Assembly (NCBI RefSeq): GCF_000238775.2
Contig: NZ_AFEJ02000001.1
Span: 620,001 to 684,000 of the forward strand
Length of the DNA: 64,000 bases
Origin: Acaryochloris sp. CCMEE 5410
GTDB lineage: Bacteria > Cyanobacteriota > Cyanobacteriia > Thermosynechococcales > Thermosynechococcaceae
Direction of reading: 5' to 3'
Both the position numbers and the translations under genes were made by a program. A model generated the notes under the pieces. The model was not told the origin of the DNA and ran no database searches. It was given only the letters and a program-made list of their open reading frames with translations. Positions 55,788 through 64,000 of the stretch are shown here, one piece after another. Position 1 is the first letter of the stretch, and each line of letters starts with the position of its first letter.

Positions 55788-55831
55788 AAGGCTACAGGCT
55801 GAATATTTGATGTTTATGAATATGCATCGCC

Positions 55832-56749
55832 ATGTCTAACACTGTTACCCGTCCAGCTATCAATATCGCAACACCAGAAACCCTTCCATTTGTTTCAGTC
55901 ATTATCCCTGTGTTCAATGATTCAGAGCGGCTGTTTCACTGTTTGCAAGCATTAGAAAATCAGACTTATTCTGGCAATACCTATGAAGTAATCGTGGTTG
56001 ACAATGCTTCCGATGATGAAGTCAGTGGAGTGGTAGACCCGTTTCCCCATGCTTCAATGATCTTGGAGCCCCAGCGGGGATCCTATGCCGCCCGCAATAC
56101 GGGGATTGCGATCGCAAAAGGAAACATCCTAGCATTCACAGATGCAGACTGTATCCCTGCCCCTGACTGGATTGAAAAAGGGGTTCAGAGCTTACACAAT
56201 ACTCCCAACTGTGGTCTAGTGGCTGGCAGAATTGAATTCAGCTATCAAAATCCACAACAGCCAAACGCCATTGAACTCTGTGATAGCGTGCTGTATTTAC
56301 AGCAAGATTTGTATTTAAAGCATGCCAAGTTTGGTGCTACTGCCAATGTTTTTACTTATAAAGCCGTTTTTGACAACGTCGGTTTGTTTGATCAAACCCT
56401 GAAATCGGGTGGGGACTATGAATGGGGACAACGGGTTTTTAAGGCAGGGTATCCCCAAGTTTATTCAGCAGAGGCTTATGTCCATCACCCAGCTCGACAT
56501 TCCTTTGCACAGCTTTACAAGAAAATCCTCCGAACAACCCGAGGTCCCTATGACTTGAGCCAGTCTAGTACCTACACCTTAAAAAAATTCATCAAAGATA
56601 TTGCCAGAGATGTCTTCCCCCCTTTCAAGACCTTTGCTCGGGCGCGGGTAGATACCGTCCACCAGAAACTGCAGTTATGGTTTGTTTTGACCTTTATCAA
56701 GCATTTAACGGCGTTAGAAAGGGTGAAGGCACAACTCAAATTTGGCTAG
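55832..56749 (+). CDS. family 2 glycosyltransferase
   Basis: 305 aa. FVSVIIPVFNDSERLFHCLQALENQTYSGNTYEVIVVDNASDDEV starts the fold, and GSYAARNTGIAIAKGNILAFTDADCIPAPDWIEKGVQSL carries DADC at about 104-107. GGDYEWGQRVFKAGYPQVYSAEAYVHHPARHSFAQLYKKILRTTRG is the ED-like catalytic region. It is the last glycosyltransferase of the locus. The C-terminal 70 residues are helical. Confidence 0.9.
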   Translation: MSNTVTRPAINIATPETLPFVSVIIPVFNDSERLFHCLQALENQTYSGNTYEVIVVDNASDDEVSGVVDPFPHASMILEPQRGSYAARNTGIAIAKGNILAFTDADCIPAPDWIEKGVQSLHNTPNCGLVAGRIEFSYQNPQQPNAIELCDSVLYLQQDLYLKHAKFGATANVFTYKAVFDNVGLFDQTLKSGGDYEWGQRVFKAGYPQVYSAEAYVHHPARHSFAQLYKKILRTTRGPYDLSQSSTYTLKKFIKDIARDVFPPFKTFARARVDTVHQKLQLWFVLTFIKHLTALERVKAQLKFG

Positions 56750-56807
56750 TGGTTTCTGAGAAAGGTGCCAGTCCGGGTGAACAAAAACGTGAAGCTACAG
56801 ATAGCCC

Positions 56808-57938
56808 ATGTTGAATAGAAATCGCTATAAACGGTATTTCATTTTATTGTGCATTCTGATAGGCATATTCGGACTCTTAGCCTGTCAGCAGGTTAGCAAC
56901 GGCTCTTCTTCGACGCCCGAGCCACGCATCTTGTCTTATCCAGTGGACTATAGCCACAATGCCCCCACCTCTCGAAATAAATTCCTCTGGCCGTTTTCCG
57001 CCGACTCCATCTGGAATATGCCCATTGGCTCCAATGCTCAATATCAGCCTGCCCACATTAAATCAGCTCCCCGATTGCGATCTGATGAAGAGTATTTCTT
57101 TGAATTAAAGGGCGATGATCCTCGCCAACCGGTCTATGCACCTGGTTCTTGGAAAAAGCGCTGTCAAGGCAAAAAGAAGTCCATGAAGATTTCCCTGCCT
57201 GTGCCGGATGATCTGATCGTTCCCGATGCAGGGAAAGGAAAGACCCCCAATAATGCCTCTGCATTTCTAATGCCAGACGGCAGGACATTGGTTCAGCTGG
57301 AACCTTTAGCACGTTGTGAGCCCGGAGGTCCCATCTACGGCTGGCGATATTTTCCCAATGTCGATATCTACGATGCCGGTATTGGCGGTGCTCACTTTGG
57401 CTCAGGATTGTCTTCTATCGGTGGCTCCATCCGAGAAGGGGAATTGGTGGGGGACAGCCCTATTCGGCATGTGTTAAAGATTAACTTGTGGGGTAAAAAA
57501 TATCTTTATTATTCTAAGGGCATTCCTGGATATCGTTGGCCAGCAGATCGCGCGGATAAGTATGCAGCTCAGCAATATGGTGGTAAGAATCCCGAGCTGG
57601 TTCAAGGTTCACTATTGGCCATTCCCCCTGATATCACCGCGTCCAGCCTAGGACTCAAAACACAACCTGCTATAAAGCTATTCCATGCATTGCAAGATTA
57701 TGGCGCTTACGTGGTGGATGATACGGCCTGGAATGCCCATGCCATCCCCTTGGAGCATAGTGTCCTAAAAGAGTTTCGACAGACCTATGGCTATGGGTTT
57801 AATCGCTCAGACGGTCCTTTTTTCGAGGATGTGATGAAGCTGTTTACCAGACTTTCAGTCGTATCTAACAATACCCCTGAGTCAGTGGGCGGAGGGGGCG
57901 ACCCTAGAGCACCCTGGGCACCGCCCATTCGCGATTAA
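56808..57938 (+). CDS. lipoprotein with an unrecognised domain shared with the adjacent RTX protein
   Basis: 376 aa. The N-terminus is a lipoprotein signal (KRYFILLCILIGIFGLLACQQ; acylated Cys at 26). Residues about 58-370 align across the whole length with residues 472-796 of the convergent RTX protein, at roughly half identity by eye. Shared blocks include SIWN-PIGSNA, LKGDDP-QP-Y, TPNN-AFLMPDGRTLVQ, GI-GAH-GSGLSSIGG-I, PIRH-LK-NLW, YRWPA, LLAIPPD, GAY-DD-W-AHAI-E, GPF-ED, and GGGG-PRAP-AP. Invariant His, Asp and Glu residues suggest an enzyme or metal-binding site, but I name no function. It follows the last GT2 gene after 58 bp. Confidence 0.75.
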   Translation: MLNRNRYKRYFILLCILIGIFGLLACQQVSNGSSSTPEPRILSYPVDYSHNAPTSRNKFLWPFSADSIWNMPIGSNAQYQPAHIKSAPRLRSDEEYFFELKGDDPRQPVYAPGSWKKRCQGKKKSMKISLPVPDDLIVPDAGKGKTPNNASAFLMPDGRTLVQLEPLARCEPGGPIYGWRYFPNVDIYDAGIGGAHFGSGLSSIGGSIREGELVGDSPIRHVLKINLWGKKYLYYSKGIPGYRWPADRADKYAAQQYGGKNPELVQGSLLAIPPDITASSLGLKTQPAIKLFHALQDYGAYVVDDTAWNAHAIPLEHSVLKEFRQTYGYGFNRSDGPFFEDVMKLFTRLSVVSNNTPESVGGGGDPRAPWAPPIRD

Positions 57939-57942
57939 CGGC

Positions 57943-60900
57943 TCAATCAACGTATTTAACAAACGACCTGTCTAGGTTAAATGAATTTGCACCCTTGATG
58001 ATCGCGACGATTTCATCCGCTTGATTGGTGATGCCATCACCATTGGTATCCAAGTATATTTCTGCCCCTTGATTACTGATACCTACAACATACTGTTGGG
58101 CAGATCCTAGAAGGACAAGGGTGTCTTTATCTTTGCTGAAATCATTAATAAGGGCAAATTCACCTGTCTTCAAAGGGGTACTGCGATTACTTTGGAGAAA
58201 CTCAACCCGACCTACAACATCAAATGTATCGGCACCTGCCCCTCCAGTCAGGCTGTCATTCCCAGAACTGCTGACCAAGATATCGCCCTGTTGCCCACCG
58301 ATTAACTGATCATGGCCCTCACCACCATTTAAATGGACCGTGCCTTGAAATTGGGATGCATCTAGTTTGTTATTGCTATCCCCACCACTGAGAATGACGT
58401 GCTCTATACTGTCGAGGGTATCGGTCCAGGTGCCAATCAGTTTGTTCTTAGTCAGCTCAAAGTCAATATCATCAGACTCGATCACAGTGTCAAATCCAGC
58501 TCCACCCATAAAGCGATCTTTACCAGTTCCCCCCGTCAGATGATCGTCTCCATCTCCTCCTTCCAGGGTGTCACCATAGGCTCCTCCATCTAAATAGTCA
58601 TTCCCATCTCCCCCTAGCAAATGATCAGAGCTGTTATCACCAATGAGGTGATCATTGCCCTTACCCCCATCGAGGGTATCTCTACCCGACCCACCGGTGA
58701 TGAAATCATGTCCACCACGACCTAGGATCAGATCGTTTCCTGCTTTGCCATCCATTCGGTTGGCTTGGTCATCTCCCTCTAGGTTGTTCGAGTCGGCGTT
58801 ACCGATAAAAGCTGGCGGAGGAGCAACGTCATAATCTGGGGCTAGGGGAGCACGGGGTGTTCCACCCCCGCCAATATTATCTAGGGCATTGTTATCGACG
58901 ACATGAAGAGCCGAAAATAACTGCATATAGTCTTCATAAAAAGGACCGCTGTTGTCCGTAAAACTAAAGCCATAGTAGTTAGAGAATTCTTGGGTGACCC
59001 CTTTCTCAACCGCAATAGCATGGGCATCCCATCCAGTATCATCAGCAAGATAGGCCCCGTAGTTCTGAAGGGCATAGAAAAGTTTTTTACCAACTTCTGT
59101 CTGTATCCCTAATTTATCCGGTGTCATATCCGGTGGGATAGCCAGCAAGCTGCCGTTGAGCAGTTCAGGTACCGAACCCGCGTAGGTTCCTGGGCTAGCA
59201 TGGGTATCCGCTTTGACCGCGGGCCACCGATATCCCAATCCCCCGCCTGGACCTTTCGTATAGGAAAAATACTTTTGAGTCCAAAGATTCACTTTCAGGG
59301 CATGGCGGATGGGATCAGAGCCAATCAATTCGCCCTTTCGAATGGTGCCGCCGATGGAGGATAACCCAGACCCCGCATGGGCTCCCTCTATACCTGTTCC
59401 ATAAATATCCTCATACCGAGCAACATTCAGGGTAAAGGGTAATCGTTGGCCATAGACGAAATCGTTGTTGCGATCGCGGGTCAATGCATTTACCTGAACC
59501 AAGGTCCGACCATCAGGCATCAAGAAAGCCGCTGAATTATTGGGTGTCTGGCTATTGGTCGAATCCGCGATCCGTAAATCATTCGGTAGGGGCAGGGAAA
59601 TTCCTTGATAGGCACTGCCCGTCGTTCGACCAGGTCCCCAGGTCCCATGTTTATAAAGTGGTTGTAGCGGATCATCACCCTTGAGGATATAAAAATGATC
59701 GACATCCACTGTTGCATTTTTAGCCCATTCAATCTTGGCATCGACATATTCAGCGTTAGATCCAATGGGGGTATTCCAGATCGAGTTGGCAGCAAAAGGC
59801 CGCTGGGTTACATCCCGTGTCGCCACAGTTCCTCCAGTATCGGTTGTAGAGTTCGTAGTTTTAGAACCTTGAAGTAACCCACTGCCCTGAATGGCTAAAA
59901 AACTAACAACTTCGCTCGTATGGGAAGTCTCCGCATCCGCAGTGGTGTCTTCTTCTACCTTGACTTCTACAGAAGTATTGTGAAGATTACGATAACGAAC
60001 CCCAGCCGAATCGGATCCGTCATAAGAAGCAAGAGACGCTAAAAAATTGGGGGTGGATGTAAAGCCGGACAGATCAATGGAAGCCCAATCATGGGTCACC
60101 GTATCTCCGGTTTGCCCAACTTGATAAGCTAGCCCTCCCCAAGTTCCCGATCCAGGCTCAATGGCTAACCACCCTACCGACTCTGATACACGACCCGAGT
60201 ATTTTTTCTTCTCCTCCTCTTCCATGCCGACCTGAAAGCCAATAGCTGATGTCTTTTGTTGTCGTGTACGGACAAAATCCGAACCGTCAGCGGTTTGAAC
60301 CTGGCTAAAAACGATGGGAGAATCTGAAAATTTTTGGCTAAAATCAACGGTTTCAAATCCGCTGGTGACCAGACGATTGGTTTCCAAAGTACCAACTTCT
60401 AACTGGGTTCCATCTTCTAGAACCCAGGAACCAGCCTCCAAGACGATGAAACTAATGTTTTCGGGTACATGTTGACCATCATGATTACTGGGCTCCTGGA
60501 TATAGAGTTCAAACCGATTACTTTGAATGTTGTCAATGCGAACCGTTGCCGGTTGTCCTCCATTAAAACTCAGGGTTTGGGCAAAGATAACGGGATTAAC
60601 ATAGTTATGCTGAAGTTCAATCGTCTGTTTGAGATGGGTCAGTCCTGAAATTTGCCCAACTTCACCAATTGTGGCCATCGATGTGGCTGGCATCGACGCT
60701 GGAAGCTGGGATGCAAATGTAGGCGTCCCAGAAGCACTCTGCGTCGACAAGGGAGCTTGTTCAAACACCCTCACATTTCGAAAAAAGCTATTGGCATTGG
60801 GTTGAGGGGTATCTTGATCGTTACCAAAGGTTAAATAGGTGAACTGCCCCGTAAAAAATTCTCCGACTGGAATACGATATGAGAGCCAATCTCCAGTAGC

Positions 60901-61197
60901 CGGATAATCATTGAACTGAGATATTCCCCAAGGTTGGCTACCATAGAGTTGAAAACTTTGGTTTGAACTCAGAACATTGTCGTTATCAAAACCAATACTG
61001 TGAATCTCTCCTTGGATATTGCTTTTGAAGTCGAATTCTAGAACTGTATTTTTAGTAATCTGATAAGGTAGTTTGACTTTTCTCCAGCCATTGCCAGACA
61101 ACTGTAATATATTGCCATTCGACAGTGTGGAAAAGCTTAGGCCCTGACCTTGAGAGCTACCATAAGATTCAATCAGATAATTATCAAAATTCAGCAT
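57943..61197 (-). CDS. large RTX protein: beta-sandwich, H-type-lectin-like repeats, shared domain, calcium repeats
   Basis: About 1,084 aa from ATG 61197 (TTG 61215 adds six residues; numbering below is from the TTG). There is no N-terminal signal peptide. Residues 8-152 form a carbohydrate-binding-like beta-sandwich. Three related modules lie at about 197-265, 287-355 and 378-446 (pattern P-x-x-F-A...V-R-x-x-N...S-x-x-A-I-x-x-G) and resemble H-type lectin repeats. The domain shared with the lipoprotein at 56808 spans 472-796. RTX nonapeptides (GGxGxDxL) run from about 805 to 995, and an EF-hand-like DTNGDGITNQADE is at 1056-1068. RTX proteins usually leave by type I secretion. It is convergent with 56808, stops 5 bp apart. 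Confidence 0.87.
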   Translation of the reverse strand: MLNFDNYLIESYGSSQGQGLSFSTLSNGNILQLSGNGWRKVKLPYQITKNTVLEFDFKSNIQGEIHSIGFDNDNVLSSNQSFQLYGSQPWGISQFNDYPATGDWLSYRIPVGEFFTGQFTYLTFGNDQDTPQPNANSFFRNVRVFEQAPLSTQSASGTPTFASQLPASMPATSMATIGEVGQISGLTHLKQTIELQHNYVNPVIFAQTLSFNGGQPATVRIDNIQSNRFELYIQEPSNHDGQHVPENISFIVLEAGSWVLEDGTQLEVGTLETNRLVTSGFETVDFSQKFSDSPIVFSQVQTADGSDFVRTRQQKTSAIGFQVGMEEEEKKKYSGRVSESVGWLAIEPGSGTWGGLAYQVGQTGDTVTHDWASIDLSGFTSTPNFLASLASYDGSDSAGVRYRNLHNTSVEVKVEEDTTADAETSHTSEVVSFLAIQGSGLLQGSKTTNSTTDTGGTVATRDVTQRPFAANSIWNTPIGSNAEYVDAKIEWAKNATVDVDHFYILKGDDPLQPLYKHGTWGPGRTTGSAYQGISLPLPNDLRIADSTNSQTPNNSAAFLMPDGRTLVQVNALTRDRNNDFVYGQRLPFTLNVARYEDIYGTGIEGAHAGSGLSSIGGTIRKGELIGSDPIRHALKVNLWTQKYFSYTKGPGGGLGYRWPAVKADTHASPGTYAGSVPELLNGSLLAIPPDMTPDKLGIQTEVGKKLFYALQNYGAYLADDTGWDAHAIAVEKGVTQEFSNYYGFSFTDNSGPFYEDYMQLFSALHVVDNNALDNIGGGGTPRAPLAPDYDVAPPPAFIGNADSNNLEGDDQANRMDGKAGNDLILGRGGHDFITGGSGRDTLDGGKGNDHLIGDNSSDHLLGGDGNDYLDGGAYGDTLEGGDGDDHLTGGTGKDRFMGGAGFDTVIESDDIDFELTKNKLIGTWTDTLDSIEHVILSGGDSNNKLDASQFQGTVHLNGGEGHDQLIGGQQGDILVSSSGNDSLTGGAGADTFDVVGRVEFLQSNRSTPLKTGEFALINDFSKDKDTLVLLGSAQQYVVGISNQGAEIYLDTNGDGITNQADEIVAIIKGANSFNLDRSFVKYVD

Positions 61198-61215
61198 TTT
61201 ATTTTTTATTCCCAA

Positions 61216-61879
61216 TAAGTGATCTATTTTTAACCAGCAAATATTCCATCCTTTTTTCAGAAAAAGGATGCCTTTCTAATTAGTAGAAAACAACTTTATA
61301 TATCAGTGGAAATTTTTAATTCAACCCACTAAATTTGTTTTTATTTAGTGGTGACCAAGTGAAATTAGAGTAGTGACACCACAGGTCATAGACGACCACA
61401 ACCTAAATGGTTTTGGATTCGTAATAGCTACTCAGCCTGATTTCTGTGATAGTAGTAGCAAAGATATTTGTTGTAGAGATACTATCTTGTATGACCTAAC
61501 GCTCTCGACATCGGGCATGAGTCCAGTCGGCTACATTTTATTGATGCTGATCTGACTAAGATTATTGACATTTCGAATTCCCCCAACATTTATCACTCGC
61601 ACTCACAAATATTCTCAGCTAATAAACACTCTCTTCTTATAACTTGCTAGAGAGCATTATAGAATCCGTTTAGAGCTTGCAAATATTTTGCACCCTTTGA
61701 ACTAAAACAACACAATTTTTATCCAATAAAAATTTATTGCATTTAGTAAATAGATTCTGATATTTTAGCTTTAGAACAATCGCTAATTCTTATTTATATG
61801 ATTCCCAGCCTAATTGCCGTACTGACAGAGATATCTGAAATGTCAGCATTTGATAAAAATCTAATAAAGAGATATAAAA
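61216..61879. other. long AT-rich intergenic region upstream of the RTX gene
   Basis: 664 bp with no supported gene. A perfect 10-bp hairpin CATCCTTTTT (61247-61256) / AAAAAGGATG (61261-61270) with a TCAG loop stands about 32-55 bp upstream of the RTX start in its 5' leader. A 60-codon plus-strand frame from 61373 lacks a ribosome-binding site and a recognisable product. The rest shows nothing I can interpret. Confidence 0.5.
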
Positions 61880-63184
61880 TCAATCATTCAACATCTCACT
61901 TAATGTTTTTTTCATTGATGTAGCCCAAATTTGATAGCCTTGCCTGGATAAATGCAAATAGTCTGGCATAACGTCTTTAGAAATTGAACCATCAGGTTCC
62001 AGGAAGTTTGAACCCATATCTAAAAATCGGATAGCCGAGCCATTATCAAGCTGTTTAATTTTGCTATTAATGGCCTGAATTTTTTCTCTTTTTGGAGATT
62101 TTAATTGCTTACCTGTCGGTAAAATGCCAAGCAGCAGAATTTTCGTTGTCGGGCTTTTAGTGTGGATAGCAGCAACAATCTTCTCAATTCCTGCAGCAAT
62201 CTGTTCTGAACCATAACCATCTTGCCAGAGATTATTGACACCAATATTGAGAACAACCAACTGGGGCTGGATCTGATCAAATAAGCCATGGTCTATTCGC
62301 CAGAGAACTTGTTGGGTACGATCGCCACCAATACCAAAATTGACCGCATCAAGTTTGCCATAGTGTTTCTGCCAGAGCTTTTTATGTTTTAGCCATCCCC
62401 GAGTAATCGAATCACCCAGAAAGACAACATTGATTTCGCGTTTCTGTGTTTGTTGAAGATGTTGTTGGTGAAGCTTTTGCCAGGCTTGGGGAAACTTTGG
62501 GTAGTGACCCGGCGTCGGAACCGTAGGATTTGGCTGTTTCTTAGCAACAGTGGAATCTTGCTGGTTTGGAGCAGACGATTTTTCAAGCTTCCCGGCAATA
62601 TTTTTCACATTAGTGCCAGTCAACTTAACTTCATCCAACCAAGCTTCTCCTTGGCCCTCTAATAGGAGCACAATGCCAAACTTATGGGTCTTGGGCGGTA
62701 AGGTCACCTCCTGAGAGAAGGAACTCCAGTCTTGGGTATTGTGGAGATACTGGACTTGCCGGAATTGGAGGGGACGCGATTTTTTAGAAAAGGACTGAAT
62801 CGCAACATTGACCTTGACCCTTCCAGTTGATTTGGCAAAACCACTGATAGTGAAAGATTGATTGGGTGAACCTTGGATGAGTTGAAAGGCTTGTCCTTTT
62901 GCCGGGCCAGAAGTACTGGCTACTTTTAAGGCCGCAGGCCCCTGTTTAAAGATTTGAGTATCCCGTGTAACAGATATCTTGCCTTTGCCCACCCACTGCT
63001 GATGCCAATAGTTTGGGACAGTCGTTCCCTGGGTCATGGCACCATTCCGTAGTGTGATGGATTGCCTGTCCTTATTTTTTTGAGAGGGAGACTTTTGTGC
63101 CTGAGAAGATTGCAGCGATATGCAGCCTGCTAGGGAAATAAATGCAAGGATCAGCGTGGCTCCGATTGCTCTTTGTCGATCCAT
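61880..63184 (-). CDS. SGNH/GDSL hydrolase lipoprotein
   Basis: 434 aa. The lipobox FISLAGC places the acylated Cys at about 21. A beta-rich carbohydrate-binding-like domain occupies about 55-190 (VTRDTQIFKQGPAALKVASTSGP..., LLLEGQGEAWLDEVKLTG), then a Pro/Gln linker. The SGNH domain starts at about 252: VVFLGDSITRGW (Ser259), FGIGGDRTQ, LNIGVNNLWQDG, and PDYLHLSRQGY with Asp408 and His411. It is a PAF-acetylhydrolase-like esterase, probably a periplasmic or outer-membrane deacetylase of a polysaccharide. It lies upstream of the RTX gene on the same strand. Confidence 0.9.
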   Translation of the reverse strand: MDRQRAIGATLILAFISLAGCISLQSSQAQKSPSQKNKDRQSITLRNGAMTQGTTVPNYWHQQWVGKGKISVTRDTQIFKQGPAALKVASTSGPAKGQAFQLIQGSPNQSFTISGFAKSTGRVKVNVAIQSFSKKSRPLQFRQVQYLHNTQDWSSFSQEVTLPPKTHKFGIVLLLEGQGEAWLDEVKLTGTNVKNIAGKLEKSSAPNQQDSTVAKKQPNPTVPTPGHYPKFPQAWQKLHQQHLQQTQKREINVVFLGDSITRGWLKHKKLWQKHYGKLDAVNFGIGGDRTQQVLWRIDHGLFDQIQPQLVVLNIGVNNLWQDGYGSEQIAAGIEKIVAAIHTKSPTTKILLLGILPTGKQLKSPKREKIQAINSKIKQLDNGSAIRFLDMGSNFLEPDGSISKDVMPDYLHLSRQGYQIWATSMKKTLSEMLND

Positions 63185-63375
63185 GATGGGCTGCCCATTG
63201 TTTTGCTGTTAGATTTTCACATCTCTGAGGGTTGAATTGGCGTAACCCAGATTACTCAAGCATCCGTAAGCTAGGTTAGGCTCGGTAGTGGGAATGCGAT
63301 CGCAACTCCAAAAAACAGCGCACACAATTCTCGTAGTTCAGGCAATGAACTTGCCCTGGATACAATGCAATTATT

Positions 63376-64000
63376 CTAAACGTGCTTATTATTCAGGTCC
63401 TGCATTTTTTTCGTTAAAGTCCACCTAAATAAGAGACCTGCTTTCGTATTCGGGATGTGGGCAGCGAGGGCTGCAATGAGTTGCTCAGAACTCAGTTCAG
63501 CCGAATTATTTAATGTTTGTTCCGTAATATAGTCGGCCATGGGGCCAATATGGATCGCTAGCTCTGCTTTACACTGTTTGATCAACACATCATCAATTCC
63601 AGCACCACCTAATTTTGGAGTTTTGATTCTTCCTATATCTCGATCTGATTGAGAAAACTGTTTATTTGGGAAAGTGGGCTTTGTAAAAGCGGGTGGCCAT
63701 TGATAGGTTGTAGGTCTCACTTGTTGTGGATTTACCGTGAATTTCAAAGACTTGCTCGATTGGGCTTGAGTCTCTTGATTGGGACGAAAACGACGCCAAG
63801 CCATAAAGTACAAGGGAAATTCAATCAGTATGTATTGTCGTCCCTGAGAAAGTGACTCTTCACAAAACTCAATTGCTATTTGACGCAATGATTGGGCAAA
63901 TGCAGGGCCAGGTCTAAACCATCTCCCTCGAATCATCAGTGAAGCAGATTGATCCGTCAATATGCCCCGCGCCATTAAATTCGCTGACTGGATAATATAC
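63376..64000 (-). CDS. unrecognised protein, probably 5'-truncated by the window edge
   Basis: The frame opens at ATG 63975 (199 aa) but continues without a stop past the end of the window, so the true start may lie outside (in-frame residues just before the ATG read YIIQSANL). The first half is unremarkable (RGRWFRPGPAFAQSLRQIAIEFCEESLSQGRQYILIEFPLYFMAWRRFRP). The C-terminus (CKAELAIHIGPMADYITEQTLNNSAELSSEQLIAALAAHIPNTKAGLLFRWTL) has the cysteine-x-GP-...-ELI-ALA-IP layout found in a small domain at the end of some bacterial kinases and response regulators. The function is unknown. Confidence 0.55.
   Translation of the reverse strand, partial: YIIQSANLMARGILTDQSASLMIRGRWFRPGPAFAQSLRQIAIEFCEESLSQGRQYILIEFPLYFMAWRRFRPNQETQAQSSKSLKFTVNPQQVRPTTYQWPPAFTKPTFPNKQFSQSDRDIGRIKTPKLGGAGIDDVLIKQCKAELAIHIGPMADYITEQTLNNSAELSSEQLIAALAAHIPNTKAGLLFRWTLTKKMQDLNNKHV

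Noticed and set aside
61373-61555. A 60-codon plus-strand frame in the long gap before the SGNH gene.
   Set aside because: No ribosome-binding site, no recognisable sequence, and composition like the surrounding AT-rich DNA.

Overview
The window looks like a cyanobacterial chromosome segment. The octamer GCGATCGC (HIP1) recurs through most of it. The gene set includes a GlpX-type FBPase/SBPase, glutamyl-tRNA reductase, a DUF1997-type protein, a LapA-type membrane protein, large pentapeptide and SLH proteins and a protein kinase with HRD/DFG motifs. The overall content reminds me of Acaryochloris or a relative, but that is an impression and not proven. No rRNA, tRNA, CRISPR array or transposase was recognised.

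Layout. (1) 1-3.9 kb is the tail of a polysaccharide cluster: one SAM methyltransferase and three GT2 glycosyltransferases. (2) 3.9-33.3 kb is mostly housekeeping. It holds hemA, glpX, two alpha/beta hydrolases, a Ser/Thr kinase, a monomeric NADP isocitrate dehydrogenase (icd) divergent from an isocitrate/isopropylmalate dehydrogenase-like gene that has lost key catalytic residues, an ABC-2 export pair, gmd, a SpoIID-type protein, a DUF1997-type protein, a NAGPA-type phosphodiester glycosidase, a mannose-6-P isomerase-like cupin, an A-type Fe-S carrier, a TPR protein, cobU, a ParC/GyrA paralogue without a GyrA box, a HAD hydrolase overlapping hisC, an SLH lipoprotein and a pentapeptide-repeat protein. 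(3) 33.9-56.7 kb is one long plus-strand exopolysaccharide locus. It has a Wzc-type co-polymerase/tyrosine kinase, a Wzy-type polymerase/ligase, an MsbA/PglK-type ABC exporter, about ten glycosyltransferases, four sulfotransferase-like genes, a hexapeptide acyltransferase and an alpha/alpha-toroid protein. The likely product is a sulfated, possibly acetylated polysaccharide. (4) 56.8-63.2 kb holds a lipoprotein and a convergent 1.08-kDa-residue-scale (about 1,084 aa) RTX protein that share an unrecognised domain of about 320 residues, then an SGNH-hydrolase lipoprotein. The window closes with the 3' part of an unrecognised gene.

Most notable observations. A duplicated leader element upstream of the second GT4 gene (about 35.22-35.51 kb) has an identical 18-nt loop sequence and stems that covary, with tiny ORFs between the copies. 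An IDH-family protein with Gln at the catalytic Lys position and His at a metal-ligand Asp position sits beside a monomeric IDH. A domain of unknown function is shared by the tail-to-tail pair at 56.8-61.2 kb. Four stem-loops stand in a row between convergent genes at 9.30-9.44 kb. Three intergenic GTGA-N6-TCAC sites resemble CRP-family operators. There is no HIP1 site from 30.4 to 50.9 kb, which coincides with the polysaccharide locus.
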